Assembly: GCF_024397915.1 (NCBI RefSeq)
Contig: NZ_CP073347.1
Location: 4,216,001 to 4,280,000 of the forward strand
Source of the DNA: Marinobacterium rhizophilum
Lineage (GTDB): Bacteria > Pseudomonadota > Gammaproteobacteria > Pseudomonadales > Balneatricaceae
Reading direction: 5' to 3'
Length of the DNA: 64,000 nucleotides
Shown here: in pieces, positions 25,743 to 33,670 of the stretch
How the letters are laid out: every line of letters begins with the position of its first letter
How positions within the stretch are numbered: position 1 is the first letter of the stretch
The notes under the pieces: generated by a model
What the model was told of the DNA's origin: nothing
The model's database searches: none
Seen by the model: the letters and a program-made list of their open reading frames with translations, nothing else
Made by a program: the position numbers and the translations under genes

Positions 25743-27157
25743 CCGCGTTGGCCTCCATGCAGTTTCAGTGTCCAGTAGCCGAATTGGGGTTGTGACAGGT
25801 CATTGTCGCAACGGGCGATCTGGTCATTGTCCAGTCTTATCAGTCCGCCGCCGGATTGGTCGGCGTAGCGTGCGCCGACACGCTTGAAACGGTTCAGGCA
25901 GACGGCCTCGACGCCGTCCAGCGCCATCAGCCACTCGACCAGGTCGCTGGTATGCAGATCTTCGCCGAAGGCCTGCCGGCCCGGGGCGAAGAAACCTTCG
26001 GGACCGGTGCCGAGCCGCTGCGCCACGGACTGGCGGATTTCCGACTGGAAATAATGCGCGCCGACCCGCAGCGACAGGCCAAGGCGGATACCCACCGGGG
26101 TGGCATCCTGCAGCCAGACCTCCTGCCCCGTCATGCGACGGCGATCGAGTAGCTGACGCAGGATGGCACGGCTGTTCGGCGATTCGGTCCAGGCCACCGG
26201 TGCCAGGTTCTCGCGCCAATGAAAACGGTCGACGGCATCCTGCAGCGCGGCCAGGCCGTCGCCGCCGAGCTGGTCCGCCGGGGTCTGCTCGAGCTGCAGG
26301 TTGCCGGCGAGCACGCAGCTGAGGGTCAGGGTCTGCCAGGAGCCGGTCCAGCGCAGCTGGCTGGCGGCCCGCAGCACCAGCGGGTGGTCCTCGAGGCGTT
26401 CACGGTAATCATCCAGCGACACCATGCGGCGGTTGCGGTGTACCGCCCGTGGCCCCGCGAGGCGGGCCGCATCCATCAGGTGAGCCTGGTCGCGCCAGCG
26501 GCGCTCAAGTGCAGCGGTGGCAAAACTGCGGTGGGCGCCTATATCCAGGTCCAGCGCTTCTCGCAGGTTATGCACCTCGAAACCCAGCAACAGCAGAAAA
26601 TCCCGCTCGGTGGCGCGGTCGCGCAGATCCGGCACCGTGCCCAGACTGTCGGGCGACTCGCCGAGCCAGGCCAGCAGCCGACGCAGGTTGGCGGGCACCA
26701 GCAGGTCCAGGGCGAATTCGATGCTGGCAATGTCATGGCCACGAAATTGCAACAGGTGGCGGACAAGCAGTGGGTCGGACCAGGCGGGCTGGTACTGTTC
26801 GCGCACCGCGTCGTAGCCGATCAGCGCGAGTAGCCGGCGCAGGCTGTCGGGACGGCGGGCGCTGTCGAGAAAGGCCTCGGCGTGGGCACGGTCGAGCTGG
26901 TCCGACAGCCGGTCCAGGATGACCGACAGCGTTTCGACCAGGATGACCTCGAGGTCGGCGGGGGTCCAGCGGCGACGTTGCGGAAAGCGGCCGGCCAGTT
27001 CCTCCAGCATGCATAGCCGGAAGCTGTCATAGTCGCGGCTCAGCCAGTCAAAATCATCGCCGATCACCGGCAGCGGCCGGGGGAGTTCGACCCGGCGCAG
27101 TCCGCAGTCCTGGCAGCCGGCTTCAAACAGCAGTTCGGGGATCGGGGCTTCAGCCAT
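25739..27157 (-). CDS. Second baseplate-J-like assembly protein
   Basis: A 472-aa protein with a family-typical N-terminal segment (DFDWLSRDYDSFRLCMLEEL) and ADLEVILVETLSVILDRLSDQLDRA, which marks Afp12/gpJ-like baseplate proteins. It carries CQDCG near the N-terminus, perhaps part of a small zinc site. It overlaps gp25 upstream by 8 nt, so the wedge proteins are translationally coupled. Two J-like proteins of unequal size are normal in eCIS. Its last ~40 codons are duplicated downstream. Confidence 0.8.
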   Translation of the reverse strand: MAEAPIPELLFEAGCQDCGLRRVELPRPLPVIGDDFDWLSRDYDSFRLCMLEELAGRFPQRRRWTPADLEVILVETLSVILDRLSDQLDRAHAEAFLDSARRPDSLRRLLALIGYDAVREQYQPAWSDPLLVRHLLQFRGHDIASIEFALDLLVPANLRRLLAWLGESPDSLGTVPDLRDRATERDFLLLLGFEVHNLREALDLDIGAHRSFATAALERRWRDQAHLMDAARLAGPRAVHRNRRMVSLDDYRERLEDHPLVLRAASQLRWTGSWQTLTLSCVLAGNLQLEQTPADQLGGDGLAALQDAVDRFHWRENLAPVAWTESPNSRAILRQLLDRRRMTGQEVWLQDATPVGIRLGLSLRVGAHYFQSEIRQSVAQRLGTGPEGFFAPGRQAFGEDLHTSDLVEWLMALDGVEAVCLNRFKRVGARYADQSGGGLIRLDNDQIARCDNDLSQPQFGYWTLKLHGGQRG

Positions 27158-27554
27158 GTGTCTGGCCTCCCGAAAGCTCGTACTCGACGCTCTCGCTGTG
27201 GTTCAGTGCCGTCAGCCGGTAACCGATGCGGATCATCAGCCGCTCCGGGAAGTCGGCATCGGCACCGACCTCGATGCTGAGATCCCGCGGATCGACCTCG
27301 CCAGCCAGCGCATCGGCAAGGTTGCTGTGCAGGCGCTGGCGGGTGACCTGCCAGAGTGCCGTGTTCTGCGGCTCGAAGACCAGGCTGCGGATACCGGCGC
27401 CAAACTCGGGCCGGAACCAGCGCTCGCCCGGATCGGTGAACAGCACCTGTTCAATCTGGTCGCGAATATGATCGATACGGGTACAGGTGCCCGCACCGTC
27501 GGCGCCGAGGCGGAGCGGAAAATCCATGAAGTCTGGCTGGTTCAGCTTGCTCAT
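27150..27554 (-). CDS. gp25/GPW family baseplate wedge protein
   Basis: A 134-aa protein with the gp25 hallmarks: MDFPLRLG at the start, IRDQIEQVLFTDPGERWFRPEFGAGIRSLVF (containing the conserved RPEFG segment) and VTRQRLHSNLADAL. T4 gp25 and its relatives form the core of the baseplate wedge and contact the sheath. The length is typical. The gene lies between the spike and the baseplate-J-like genes, which is standard for contractile systems. Confidence 0.9.
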   Translation of the reverse strand: MSKLNQPDFMDFPLRLGADGAGTCTRIDHIRDQIEQVLFTDPGERWFRPEFGAGIRSLVFEPQNTALWQVTRQRLHSNLADALAGEVDPRDLSIEVGADADFPERLMIRIGYRLTALNHSESVEYELSGGQTHG

Positions 27555-27579
27555 TGTGCCCTCCTGGCCGCCGAGTGCG

Positions 27580-28398
27580 TCAGCTGGCTGTGGTCTTGGT
27601 GGTCAGCGTCGACATCTCTCCCTGGGGAATCGGTGGTGAGCTGGGAGAGCCCGGCGCGGTACAGGTGTGCATGTGGGTGGCGAAGAGCGCCAGAAAGCTG
27701 CTGCCCTTGATCAGCGGCTCGCCCCCGGCGCCGCCGACCGCTACCTGGCTGCCGTCGATGGTGATCATGCTGCCCTTGATCTTGATCTGGCCGGCGCTCA
27801 TCTGAATCTCGTTGCCGTTGGCATCCGATATTTTGGTGCCACTGGCATCCATGACCAGCTTGTTGCCGTTGCCATCCTGCAGCGTGGCCTTGTTGCCGGC
27901 GGCATCCAGCGTCAGGCGGCTGCCGTTGGGGTCGCTGAGGTCGACCGTGCCCTGTTCATCGATATTCAGTTCGCTACCCGCCGGGTGGTGCAGGCGGATA
28001 CGCTCGGCGCCGCTCTCGTCATCGAACTGCAATACGTGCCCGGCGGGGGTCTTCAGTACCCGGGTGGTGGGCTCGGCTTTCTGCGCCTCGTCCGGCACCG
28101 GCTGTTGCGGCTGCCAGAAAACGCCGGTCCAGATGGGGTAATCCTGGTTGCCCTCCTCGAATTCGACCCAGACCTGGGCACCGACCTCCGGCACCATGAA
28201 CAACCCCTGGTCGGCCAGGCCGCCAAACGGCAGACAGGGCAGGGCCCAGAAGGTGTCCTGCTGGCCGAACACCGATGGCACCCGCACCCGCACGCGGGCG
28301 CGCTGTTCCGGGTCCTGGTTGTCGACCACGAAGCCACGAAACTTGCCGTAGTACTTTTGCTGGACCTGCTTGATGGTGTTCTGGATGGCATTGCCCAT
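27580..28398 (-). CDS. Baseplate spike protein (gpV/VgrG-C-like)
   Basis: A 272-aa protein. The N-terminal OB-fold region (KFRGFVVDNQDPEQRARVRVRVPSVFG, then WVEFEEGNQDYPIWTGVFW) is that of phage gpV/VgrG gp5-like domains. The C-terminal part is a run of short beta repeats (AGNKATLQDGNGNKLVMDASG, IKGSMITIDG) that form a trimeric beta-helical spike. The His/Cys segment THMHTCTAPG with Ser/Pro-rich tail is also usual. It forms the puncturing tip below the hub. Confidence 0.9.
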   Translation of the reverse strand: MGNAIQNTIKQVQQKYYGKFRGFVVDNQDPEQRARVRVRVPSVFGQQDTFWALPCLPFGGLADQGLFMVPEVGAQVWVEFEEGNQDYPIWTGVFWQPQQPVPDEAQKAEPTTRVLKTPAGHVLQFDDESGAERIRLHHPAGSELNIDEQGTVDLSDPNGSRLTLDAAGNKATLQDGNGNKLVMDASGTKISDANGNEIQMSAGQIKIKGSMITIDGSQVAVGGAGGEPLIKGSSFLALFATHMHTCTAPGSPSSPPIPQGEMSTLTTKTTAS

Positions 28399-28409
28399 AA
28401 CTGGTCTCC

Positions 28410-29540
28410 CTAAATCACGGCGGCCAGCGGGCTGGCACTGCTGTCGAGATCGTCACCGTAGCCGTTGCGCAACAGTTCGAAACTCTGGCGGTAGCCGCCG
28501 GCATCGAAACGGTGTTCGACGTGGCTGACGAACCAGCGGCCGCCATACTGTTCGCCGATGCCATCGAGGCTGACGGGATCTCCGGGCAGCAGCACGTGGC
28601 CGTAGAGGCTGCCGTCGAGCTCACCGCCGGCCTTGATGCGCAGCGCCTCCTCGTTGACCAGTGCCTGGGCGCGCTGGCGCGCCTGGCTATCGCTGCCGAG
28701 CCCCTCGCGGCTCAAGCGCCAGGCGAAGTCGCCGTGACCGCCGGTGACTTCGTCCGCCGGGCGACTGCCGAGAGTGTCCAGGTCGCTACTCACCGACTGC
28801 TCCCGGGTCTGGTCGTCGTTGTCGCCGGCGATCTCGTAGATCACCTGGGTCGGGTGATGGCCATCGTCGTCGAGTTCGAAGCGGATCGCGTGGCTCGCCG
28901 GTCCCGCGTAGACGAGGATGGTTGGCTGGGCGGCGAGGTCGAGCCGCGCGGGGCCGAAGTAGAGTTCGCCTTCACGGAAGAAAAAGTCGTAGCCGTTCTC
29001 TTCGGCGCGCTTTTTCAGAAAACGGATATCGGTTTCGTTCTGGTTTACCACCAGGTCGCTGAACCCCTCGCCAACCGGCTCGATCAGGCCGATACCGGCT
29101 TCGCCGGTGATGCGGCGAACAATCTCGCTGTCGCTGACCGGTACCCGGTCGCCCCAGCGGAAATTGCGCTGGGTGCGGTCGAGCAGCAGTGAGGTGTCCT
29201 GGCATATCAGGGTCACGGTGGCACCGCCCTGGTCCTCCGGCAGGTCCACTTTTACCTGGCGAATGTAGCCGTCGAATACCGGCGCCTCCTGGTCGCCGAA
29301 GCTGGCGGCGATGGCGATTTCGGCCCAGGGGCGGATGCGGTCGTCGTCGTGCACATTCCAGCGACCGCCTTCAAGCCGGCGGGTTTCCAGCAGCAGCGTG
29401 GCTTCGGCACTTTCGCGCCGATCCAGCACCGCGCTGAGTTCAACCAGCAGCGGGTAGAGATCGTCGATCTCTTCGCCGTTGATGCGCACGATGCAGGCGG
29501 CGGGGTCCCGAATCGGCAGGTTCAACCAGTCCGGCAGCAT
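28410..29540 (-). CDS. gpD-like hub protein (late control D family)
   Basis: A 376-aa protein of the phage late control D/Afp8-N family. Typical segments are ARINGEEIDDLYPLLVEL-like opening strands, DGYIRQVKVDLPEDQGGATVTL, DSEIVRRI, and ETDIRFLKKRAEENGYDFFF with an FGPARL strand. It forms the central hub that links tube and spike; here hub and spike are separate genes. Its ATG lies one nucleotide after the TGA of the last mini-ORF, and the AGAGGAAA inside that mini-ORF serves as its ribosome-binding site. Confidence 0.87.
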   Translation of the reverse strand: MLPDWLNLPIRDPAACIVRINGEEIDDLYPLLVELSAVLDRRESAEATLLLETRRLEGGRWNVHDDDRIRPWAEIAIAASFGDQEAPVFDGYIRQVKVDLPEDQGGATVTLICQDTSLLLDRTQRNFRWGDRVPVSDSEIVRRITGEAGIGLIEPVGEGFSDLVVNQNETDIRFLKKRAEENGYDFFFREGELYFGPARLDLAAQPTILVYAGPASHAIRFELDDDGHHPTQVIYEIAGDNDDQTREQSVSSDLDTLGSRPADEVTGGHGDFAWRLSREGLGSDSQARQRAQALVNEEALRIKAGGELDGSLYGHVLLPGDPVSLDGIGEQYGGRWFVSHVEHRFDAGGYRQSFELLRNGYGDDLDSSASPLAAVI

Positions 29541-29541
29541 T

Positions 29542-29700
29542 TCAGTCTTTCCTCTGTGGTATCAGGATGGCGCGACCGACCCAGTCATCACTGAGTAGTT
29601 CATCGGCGTCTTGAAGACAGGGGGTTGCGTCCTGCATCTGCGAAAGCCCTCCAGAATGGTCGCAACAACAACTCAATAGACCGAAATTATTTCGTCGCAT
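29542..29700 (-). CDS. LysM-echo mini-ORF 3 (52 aa)
   Basis: An intact 52-codon ORF: N-terminal MRRNNFGLLSCCCDHSGG, then LQDADELLSDDW and the LysM-type tail. It is close to mini-ORF 1 but has its own substitutions, with no stop or frameshift. The start lies one nucleotide after the stop of mini-ORF 2, and the stop lies one nucleotide before the hub ATG. The three consecutive cysteines are notable. It could be a real small baseplate or plug peptide, or a relic kept to couple translation. Confidence 0.5.
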   Translation of the reverse strand: MRRNNFGLLSCCCDHSGGLSQMQDATPCLQDADELLSDDWVGRAILIPQRKD

Positions 29701-29701
29701 T

Positions 29702-29839
29702 TCAGTCTTTCCTCTGTGGTATCAGGATGGCGCGGCCGACCCAGTCGTCACTGAGCAGTGCATCGGCCTCCTGTAATTCCGGGCTTGCATCCGGAACTTG
29801 GGAGTGCCCCCCAGAATGTTTGTAACGGCGCAAGTACAT
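29702..29839 (-). CDS. LysM-echo mini-ORF 2 (45 aa)
   Basis: An intact 45-codon ORF beginning MYLRRYKHSGGHSQVPD. From DASPELQEADALLSDDW onward it matches the C-terminal half of the LysM protein (DANPELQHADALLGEDW). It is the copy closest to the parent over this section but has a different N-terminus from the other two. Its ATG directly follows the TGA of mini-ORF 1. Expression is plausible through the AGAGGAAA site; function is unknown. Confidence 0.5.
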   Translation of the reverse strand: MYLRRYKHSGGHSQVPDASPELQEADALLSDDWVGRAILIPQRKD

Positions 29840-29998
29840 TCAGTCTTTCCTCTGTGGTATCAGGATGGCGCGACCGATCCAGTCTTCACCCAGTAAGGCG
29901 TCGGCGTCTTGAAGATAGGGGGTTGCGTCCTGCATCGGCGCAAGCCCACCAAAATGGTCGCAGCAACAACTCAATAGGCCTGAATAATTTCGTCGCAT
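29840..29998 (-). CDS. LysM-echo mini-ORF 1 (52 aa)
   Basis: An intact 52-codon ORF starting one nucleotide after the LysM stop (TGA-A-ATG). N-terminal MRRNYSGLLSCCCDHFGG, then LQDADALLGEDWIGRAILI with the LysM-type tail. The ribosome-binding site lies inside the LysM C-terminal codons. Compared with mini-ORF 3, about 11 of 52 residues differ, including conservative Glu/Asp and Ile/Val exchanges, so it has diverged without losing its frame. Confidence 0.5.
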   Translation of the reverse strand: MRRNYSGLLSCCCDHFGGLAPMQDATPYLQDADALLGEDWIGRAILIPQRKD

Positions 29999-29999
29999 T

Positions 30000-30278
30000 T
30001 CAGCCTTTCCTCTGTGGTATCAGGATGGCGCGACCGATCCAGTCTTCACCCAGTAAGGCGTCGGCGTGCTGGAGTTCCGGGTTGGCATCCAGAATGCGCC
30101 ACCAGAGGCGGTCGTCATTGAAGTAGTGCCGGGCCAGGGTATCGAGGCGTTCGCCTTCGACGACGCGGTGCTCGATCATGCCCTCGGCGGTGGTGACCGC
30201 GCGGGGGCCGACACCGCGGAAGCTGCTGTCAGGTTCGAAGGGGCGGTGGGGCTGGTAGCGGGAGTTCTTCAACAGCAT
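30000..30278 (-). CDS. LysM-domain CIS adaptor protein
   Basis: A 92-aa protein with a basic N-terminus and one LysM/tail-X-like domain (about 36-89): EHRVVEGERLDTLARHYF, then WWRILDANPE and WIGRAILIPQ. In Afp and PVC particles a LysM module is part of the tube-baseplate adaptor (Afp7/Pvc7). Here it is encoded apart from the CIS-tube domain, which lies 15 nt upstream. Its C-terminal half is echoed three times downstream. Confidence 0.85.
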   Translation of the reverse strand: MLLKNSRYQPHRPFEPDSSFRGVGPRAVTTAEGMIEHRVVEGERLDTLARHYFNDDRLWWRILDANPELQHADALLGEDWIGRAILIPQRKG

Positions 30279-30293
30279 GATGCTCTCCTGCGG

Positions 30294-30956
30294 TTAGAAA
30301 AGGTTGGCCAGCGCATTGCCGGCGCCGCTGGCGAAATGCAGCCCGGCGCCGAGGGCCTGGCGGATTTTTTCCGTGTGGTAGAAGGGATTGTTGCCTTCGA
30401 TGACCTGCACGCTGAGGCTGACATTGGCCCGGTAGGGGCGCAGGGTCGGCAGGTGCGCGGTCTCCTCGACCTGGACGCTGGTCAGGAAAATTGGCAGCAC
30501 ATGGCTGCCCCAGACCAGCAACAGCACCGAGGGATGTTCGTCGCGGGCAAAGGCGCGTGGTGATCCCAGCCCCATGCCCGCCAGCACCTGCACGCCGCCG
30601 GGCCCCTGTACCTTGGGCTCCACCATCGAGCGCAGCGTGTCGAGCTCCGGCTCGATACCGAACTCCACGGCCACCGTATGGCCCGGCAGGTTGCCATCGG
30701 CCATGCGATCGGTGGCGTCGAGCAGGATATCGAGGCTGAACTGTTCCGGCTCGACACTGACACCCTGCGCCACCCGGCTGGTTTCCCAGGGGAAGGCGAA
30801 GTCGTAGCCGCCGCGGGTGCCCGGCGCGTTGCCGGTGGTAATCGAGACGGAGCGGGTGCGGCTCAGGGTCTGGGGATTGAACTCGAACTCCAGTATCAGC
30901 GGGGGCAGGCTGAGCCCGTATTCGACCAGGGCACCACGGCTGACTTTGGGAATCAT
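30294..30956 (-). CDS. CIS tube adaptor protein (Afp7/Pvc7 N-terminal-like)
   Basis: A 220-aa protein with the CIS-tube pattern: LEFEFNPQTLSRTRSVSITTG near the N-terminus, WETSRVAQGVSVEPEQFSLDILLDATD, a long strand ending in VLLLVWGSH, and YRANVSLSVQVIEGNNPF. Such proteins connect the inner tube to the hub at the start of tube assembly. It is followed by the separate LysM gene. Its ATG overlaps the stop of the preceding small gene (ATGA). Confidence 0.85.
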   Translation of the reverse strand: MIPKVSRGALVEYGLSLPPLILEFEFNPQTLSRTRSVSITTGNAPGTRGGYDFAFPWETSRVAQGVSVEPEQFSLDILLDATDRMADGNLPGHTVAVEFGIEPELDTLRSMVEPKVQGPGGVQVLAGMGLGSPRAFARDEHPSVLLLVWGSHVLPIFLTSVQVEETAHLPTLRPYRANVSLSVQVIEGNNPFYHTEKIRQALGAGLHFASGAGNALANLF

Positions 30957-31210
30957 GCTGTACCTCCAGTGACATCGGATACCTGCTGCAATGCGCTGCG
31001 ATGGATCTGCCGGGCGATGGCGCCGGCGATGGCCAGGTTGCTCTGGTGGCTCGAGAGTTCGAGCGCAGGCAGGCCCAGCTGCGCAATGTTGAGTGGCCCG
31101 GGCCAGTCGAAACGCTGCAGCTCGCTGCGCAGCAGCCTCGAAATTGCATGCTTGCGGTGGCCCAGGCTTGCCGGGAAACTGAGGTTCAGGCGGTCAATCT
31201 GCAGTGGCAT
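30953..31210 (-). CDS. Small eCIS operon protein, function unknown
   Basis: An 85-aa protein beginning MPLQIDRLNLSFPASLGHRK and containing Ala/Ile-rich helices (LAIAGAIARQIHRSALQQV). It overlaps the ATPase gene by 17 nt and the CIS-tube gene by 4 nt, so it is embedded in the operon and very likely translated. Small unassigned genes at this place are common in eCIS loci. I do not recognise a family or motif. Confidence 0.7.
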   Translation of the reverse strand: MPLQIDRLNLSFPASLGHRKHAISRLLRSELQRFDWPGPLNIAQLGLPALELSSHQSNLAIAGAIARQIHRSALQQVSDVTGGTA

Positions 31211-32549
31211 CCCTGTCTCCTTCGATACTGAGGTGTTGTGCCAGCGCACCCAGCTGGCTTGGGCTGACCTGCGCCTGTTCTTTGGCCAGTTCGCGCAGGA
31301 TCGCGAGACTGATCTGGGGATAGCCGATGGCCCCGCCTGCCGCCGCTGCGAGATAGGCTGCGTGCAATGCGGCATTGCGAATCTGCCCGCCGGTGAGATT
31401 GACCGCGGCGGCCACGGCGTCGAGATCGAGGTCTGCCGTGCGCGGTGCTTTGGGTGGCAGCAGGCACTGCCAGAGTCTGCGGCGCTGAGCCTGGTCGGGG
31501 CGCGGGAACTCGACCACCATCTGGAAGCGGCGGCAGAACGCCTTGTCTATCTGGCTACGCAGATTGGTGGTCAGGATGCAGGGGCCGTCGTGACTCTCGA
31601 TCCGTGCCAGCAGGTAGCTGACTTCCATATTGGCGTAGCGGTCGCGGGCCTCGCGCAACTCGCCGCGCTTGCCCATCAGGGCATCGACCTCGTCGAACTG
31701 CAGCACGACGCGGCGGCCGTGGGTGGCGTCGAACAGCCGGCCGATATTCTTCTCGGTTTCGCCGATGTACTTGCTGACCAGTGCCGCCAGGTCGACGCGA
31801 AAAAGCGGCCAGCCCAGGGCATTGGCGAGCACGCTGGCGGCCAGGGTCTTGCCGGTGCCGGAGGGGCCGGCGAACAGTGCTACCGGGCCACCGGTAAGCT
31901 GGCCACCCCAGTCATCGACCACTGTCTCCCGGTGTTCAAGCCAGAGCATGAATTCCTGCAGCATGCGCAGGGCCTCAATGGGCAGTACCAGGTCGTCCCA
32001 GGTGGCGGTGCTGCGCATTGCGATGGCACCGGGCGGGGCGTAATCCTGCTCGGTCCAGCCCATCAGCCGCGCCAGCGCCAGCCGGTCCGGGCTGATGCTG
32101 CCAAAGGGGCTGTCGTGATCCCGCTGCACCAGGCCCTGGCGTTCAAGTTGCTGCAGCGCCTGGCGAAGTTGCAGCAGCTCTTCGTCGGGCAGGGCGAGAA
32201 GGCTGGCGATCAGCGCCTCGCAGGGCGCCGGCTCGCGGTTGCTCTGCAGATCCTGGTAGAGCCAGCCGATGCGCGGAATCAGCTGCGGTGCCAGTACGCA
32301 GGCCAGGACATCCTGTGCCAGGCCATCGAGCGGTTGTGGCAGCCCGTCGCGCCACCAGCTGCCTGCACGCAATTGCGAGACCTGCTGCTGTCGTGCCCTG
32401 AGGTCATCGAGCAGGTTCTGCGGCGGGCCCTGGTTCGCTTGCAGCAGGCAGAGGCAAAGCAGCTCGACCCGCTGCCATTCACACCAGTGCGCCTGGTCCG
32501 CTGCCGGTTGCGAAGCGGGCTCTAGACGCGACTGCAGGGCGATGCTCAT
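31194..32549 (-). CDS. AAA+ ATPase of the eCIS operon (Afp15/Pvc15-like)
   Basis: A 451-aa cytosolic AAA+ protein. Walker A is GPSGTGKT (228-235), Walker B is VVLQFDEVDAL (281 onward), the sensor region is CILTTNLRSQID, and the paired arginines in CRRFQMVVEFPR probably include the arginine finger. The ~180-residue N-terminal helical part is poorly conserved. An AAA+ ATPase is a hallmark of eCIS and separates them from most phage tails. It is thought to act in assembly or cargo loading. Confidence 0.9.
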   Translation of the reverse strand: MSIALQSRLEPASQPAADQAHWCEWQRVELLCLCLLQANQGPPQNLLDDLRARQQQVSQLRAGSWWRDGLPQPLDGLAQDVLACVLAPQLIPRIGWLYQDLQSNREPAPCEALIASLLALPDEELLQLRQALQQLERQGLVQRDHDSPFGSISPDRLALARLMGWTEQDYAPPGAIAMRSTATWDDLVLPIEALRMLQEFMLWLEHRETVVDDWGGQLTGGPVALFAGPSGTGKTLAASVLANALGWPLFRVDLAALVSKYIGETEKNIGRLFDATHGRRVVLQFDEVDALMGKRGELREARDRYANMEVSYLLARIESHDGPCILTTNLRSQIDKAFCRRFQMVVEFPRPDQAQRRRLWQCLLPPKAPRTADLDLDAVAAAVNLTGGQIRNAALHAAYLAAAAGGAIGYPQISLAILRELAKEQAQVSPSQLGALAQHLSIEGDRDATAD

Positions 32550-32641
32550 GCCGGCACCCCCTGGTACAGTTCACACCCCTGTTGCGACGTAAAGGCTGGC
32601 AAGGCGCTGGAACTGGTGGTCGGACATCGTGCGGCAATCAT
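32546..32641 (-). CDS. Micro-ORF (31 aa) between DUF4255 and ATPase genes
   Basis: A 31-codon ORF starting 3 nt after the DUF4255 stop; its TGA overlaps the ATPase ATG. The end, LYQGVPA-stop, resembles the DUF4255 end LYRGA-stop at nucleotide level (CTGTACC, GGGG, TGAGCAT). The start ATGATTGCC resembles the ATPase start ATGAGCATCGCC. This fits the downstream-start/upstream-end echo pattern, but similarity is limited. It may serve only to couple translation. Confidence 0.35.
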   Translation of the reverse strand: MIAARCPTTSSSALPAFTSQQGCELYQGVPA

Positions 32642-32643
32642 GC

Positions 32644-33669
32644 TCAGGCTCCCCGGTACAGGCTGATCAGCAGCGGATTGCTGCGCAGTGTCAGCGGCGG
32701 GCTGCCGGGCATTGGCTGGTACTCCCGGGTGGCGTGCAGCAGCAGTTGCCAGCGGTCGTGTTCGGCATCGATATCCAGTGGCGGCAGGTCGATTTGTGGC
32801 AGCGCGACCGGAATCAGGTCCGGATCCAGGCCTTCGGAACTGATCACCAGGTCGATGCCGGGCAGGCTGGACCAGCGTTCGCCTTGCCATATCTGCCATT
32901 CCAGCGTCACGCTTGCACCGGCAAGACCCGCCAGCCAAAGCGTTGGCGTAAACAGTGCCGGATCCGTGACGTCGACGTCCAGCGACAGGCTGCCGATGCA
33001 CTGCTCGCCATCGACCCAGCAGGCCAGCGGTGCCCAGGCTGGATTGGCCGTGTCGACCTGCTGTGCCGCTGCCAGCGGAACATGCAGGCTGCCGTCGAAC
33101 GGCGCGTGGCGGGCGTCGATGTCGGCGCCGGTGTCCAGGCCGAAGGTTCCGACCCTGGGTGGCTCGCCACGGCGTTCCTGCGGCATCACCGGCGCCAGTG
33201 CGAATTCGTACACGAGCGAGGGACGAAAGCCGGTGTCGCCCTGAATCGAACAGAGCTGGTTGAGCTGCTCATCGCTGGATGGATTGAACACCACCTGCAG
33301 GCGCAACTGTTCGTCGCCGATCTCGATCAGCGGCAGCACCGGGCGTTCGTGGAACAGCGCCATCACCAGCCCCAGCAGGCGCAGGTCGTCGGCGCCGGGA
33401 TTATCGATGTTGTCCTCGGCGGCCATGCAACTGACCATGCAGAACAGCCGCAGTCGCCAGGGCTCCTGCGGGTGTGCGACGGCCTGGAAGCCGGACGGTT
33501 CGAAGCGGTAGAAAAACAGGCTAATGCGGTGTTCGTCCTTCTTGCCGGCGATTTCCGCCGGGGCGCCCAGGTAAATATGGATGTCGTGAGTGACGGCCTG
33601 CAGGCCGACACGGACATACTCGGCCATGGCATCACAGATCTCGTAGAAGGAGGAGCTCGGAATCGGCAT
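32644..33669 (-). CDS. DUF4255 protein (Pvc16/Afp16-like tube/sheath cap)
   Basis: A 341-aa protein. The N-terminal DUF4255 domain is recognisable by FYEICDAMAEYVRVGL, ISLFFYRFEPSGFQA and WRLRLFCMVSCMA, with DDLRLLGLVMALFHERPVL later. Members such as Afp16/Pvc16 terminate tube and sheath polymerisation at the distal end. The C-terminal ~150 residues form an extra beta-rich segment. It follows the Pro-rich protein with a 1-nt gap. Confidence 0.87.
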   Translation of the reverse strand: MPIPSSSFYEICDAMAEYVRVGLQAVTHDIHIYLGAPAEIAGKKDEHRISLFFYRFEPSGFQAVAHPQEPWRLRLFCMVSCMAAEDNIDNPGADDLRLLGLVMALFHERPVLPLIEIGDEQLRLQVVFNPSSDEQLNQLCSIQGDTGFRPSLVYEFALAPVMPQERRGEPPRVGTFGLDTGADIDARHAPFDGSLHVPLAAAQQVDTANPAWAPLACWVDGEQCIGSLSLDVDVTDPALFTPTLWLAGLAGASVTLEWQIWQGERWSSLPGIDLVISSEGLDPDLIPVALPQIDLPPLDIDAEHDRWQLLLHATREYQPMPGSPPLTLRSNPLLISLYRGA

Positions 33670-33670
33670 C

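Larger units (their letters stand above)
29541..30060 (-). repeat. Tandem array of LysM gene ends (three echoes plus the parent end)
   Basis: Four copies of the same ~60-nt gene end begin at 29541, 29701, 29839 and 29999, with unit lengths of 160, 138 and 160 nt. Each encodes the tail WxGRAILIPQRK(D/G)-stop. The first and third units also share their other ~90 nt. Each unit carries AGAGGAAA, then TGA and directly an ATG. The last copy is the true 3' end of the LysM gene. Confidence 0.9.

Noticed and set aside
29541..30000. CRISPR array
   Set aside because: The units are 138-160 nt, encode a protein tail and match the neighbouring gene; no short constant repeats with unique spacers and no cas genes.
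30678..32525. A 615-codon plus-strand ORF opposite the AAA+ ATPase
   Set aside because: Antisense shadow; Walker motifs lie in the minus frame.
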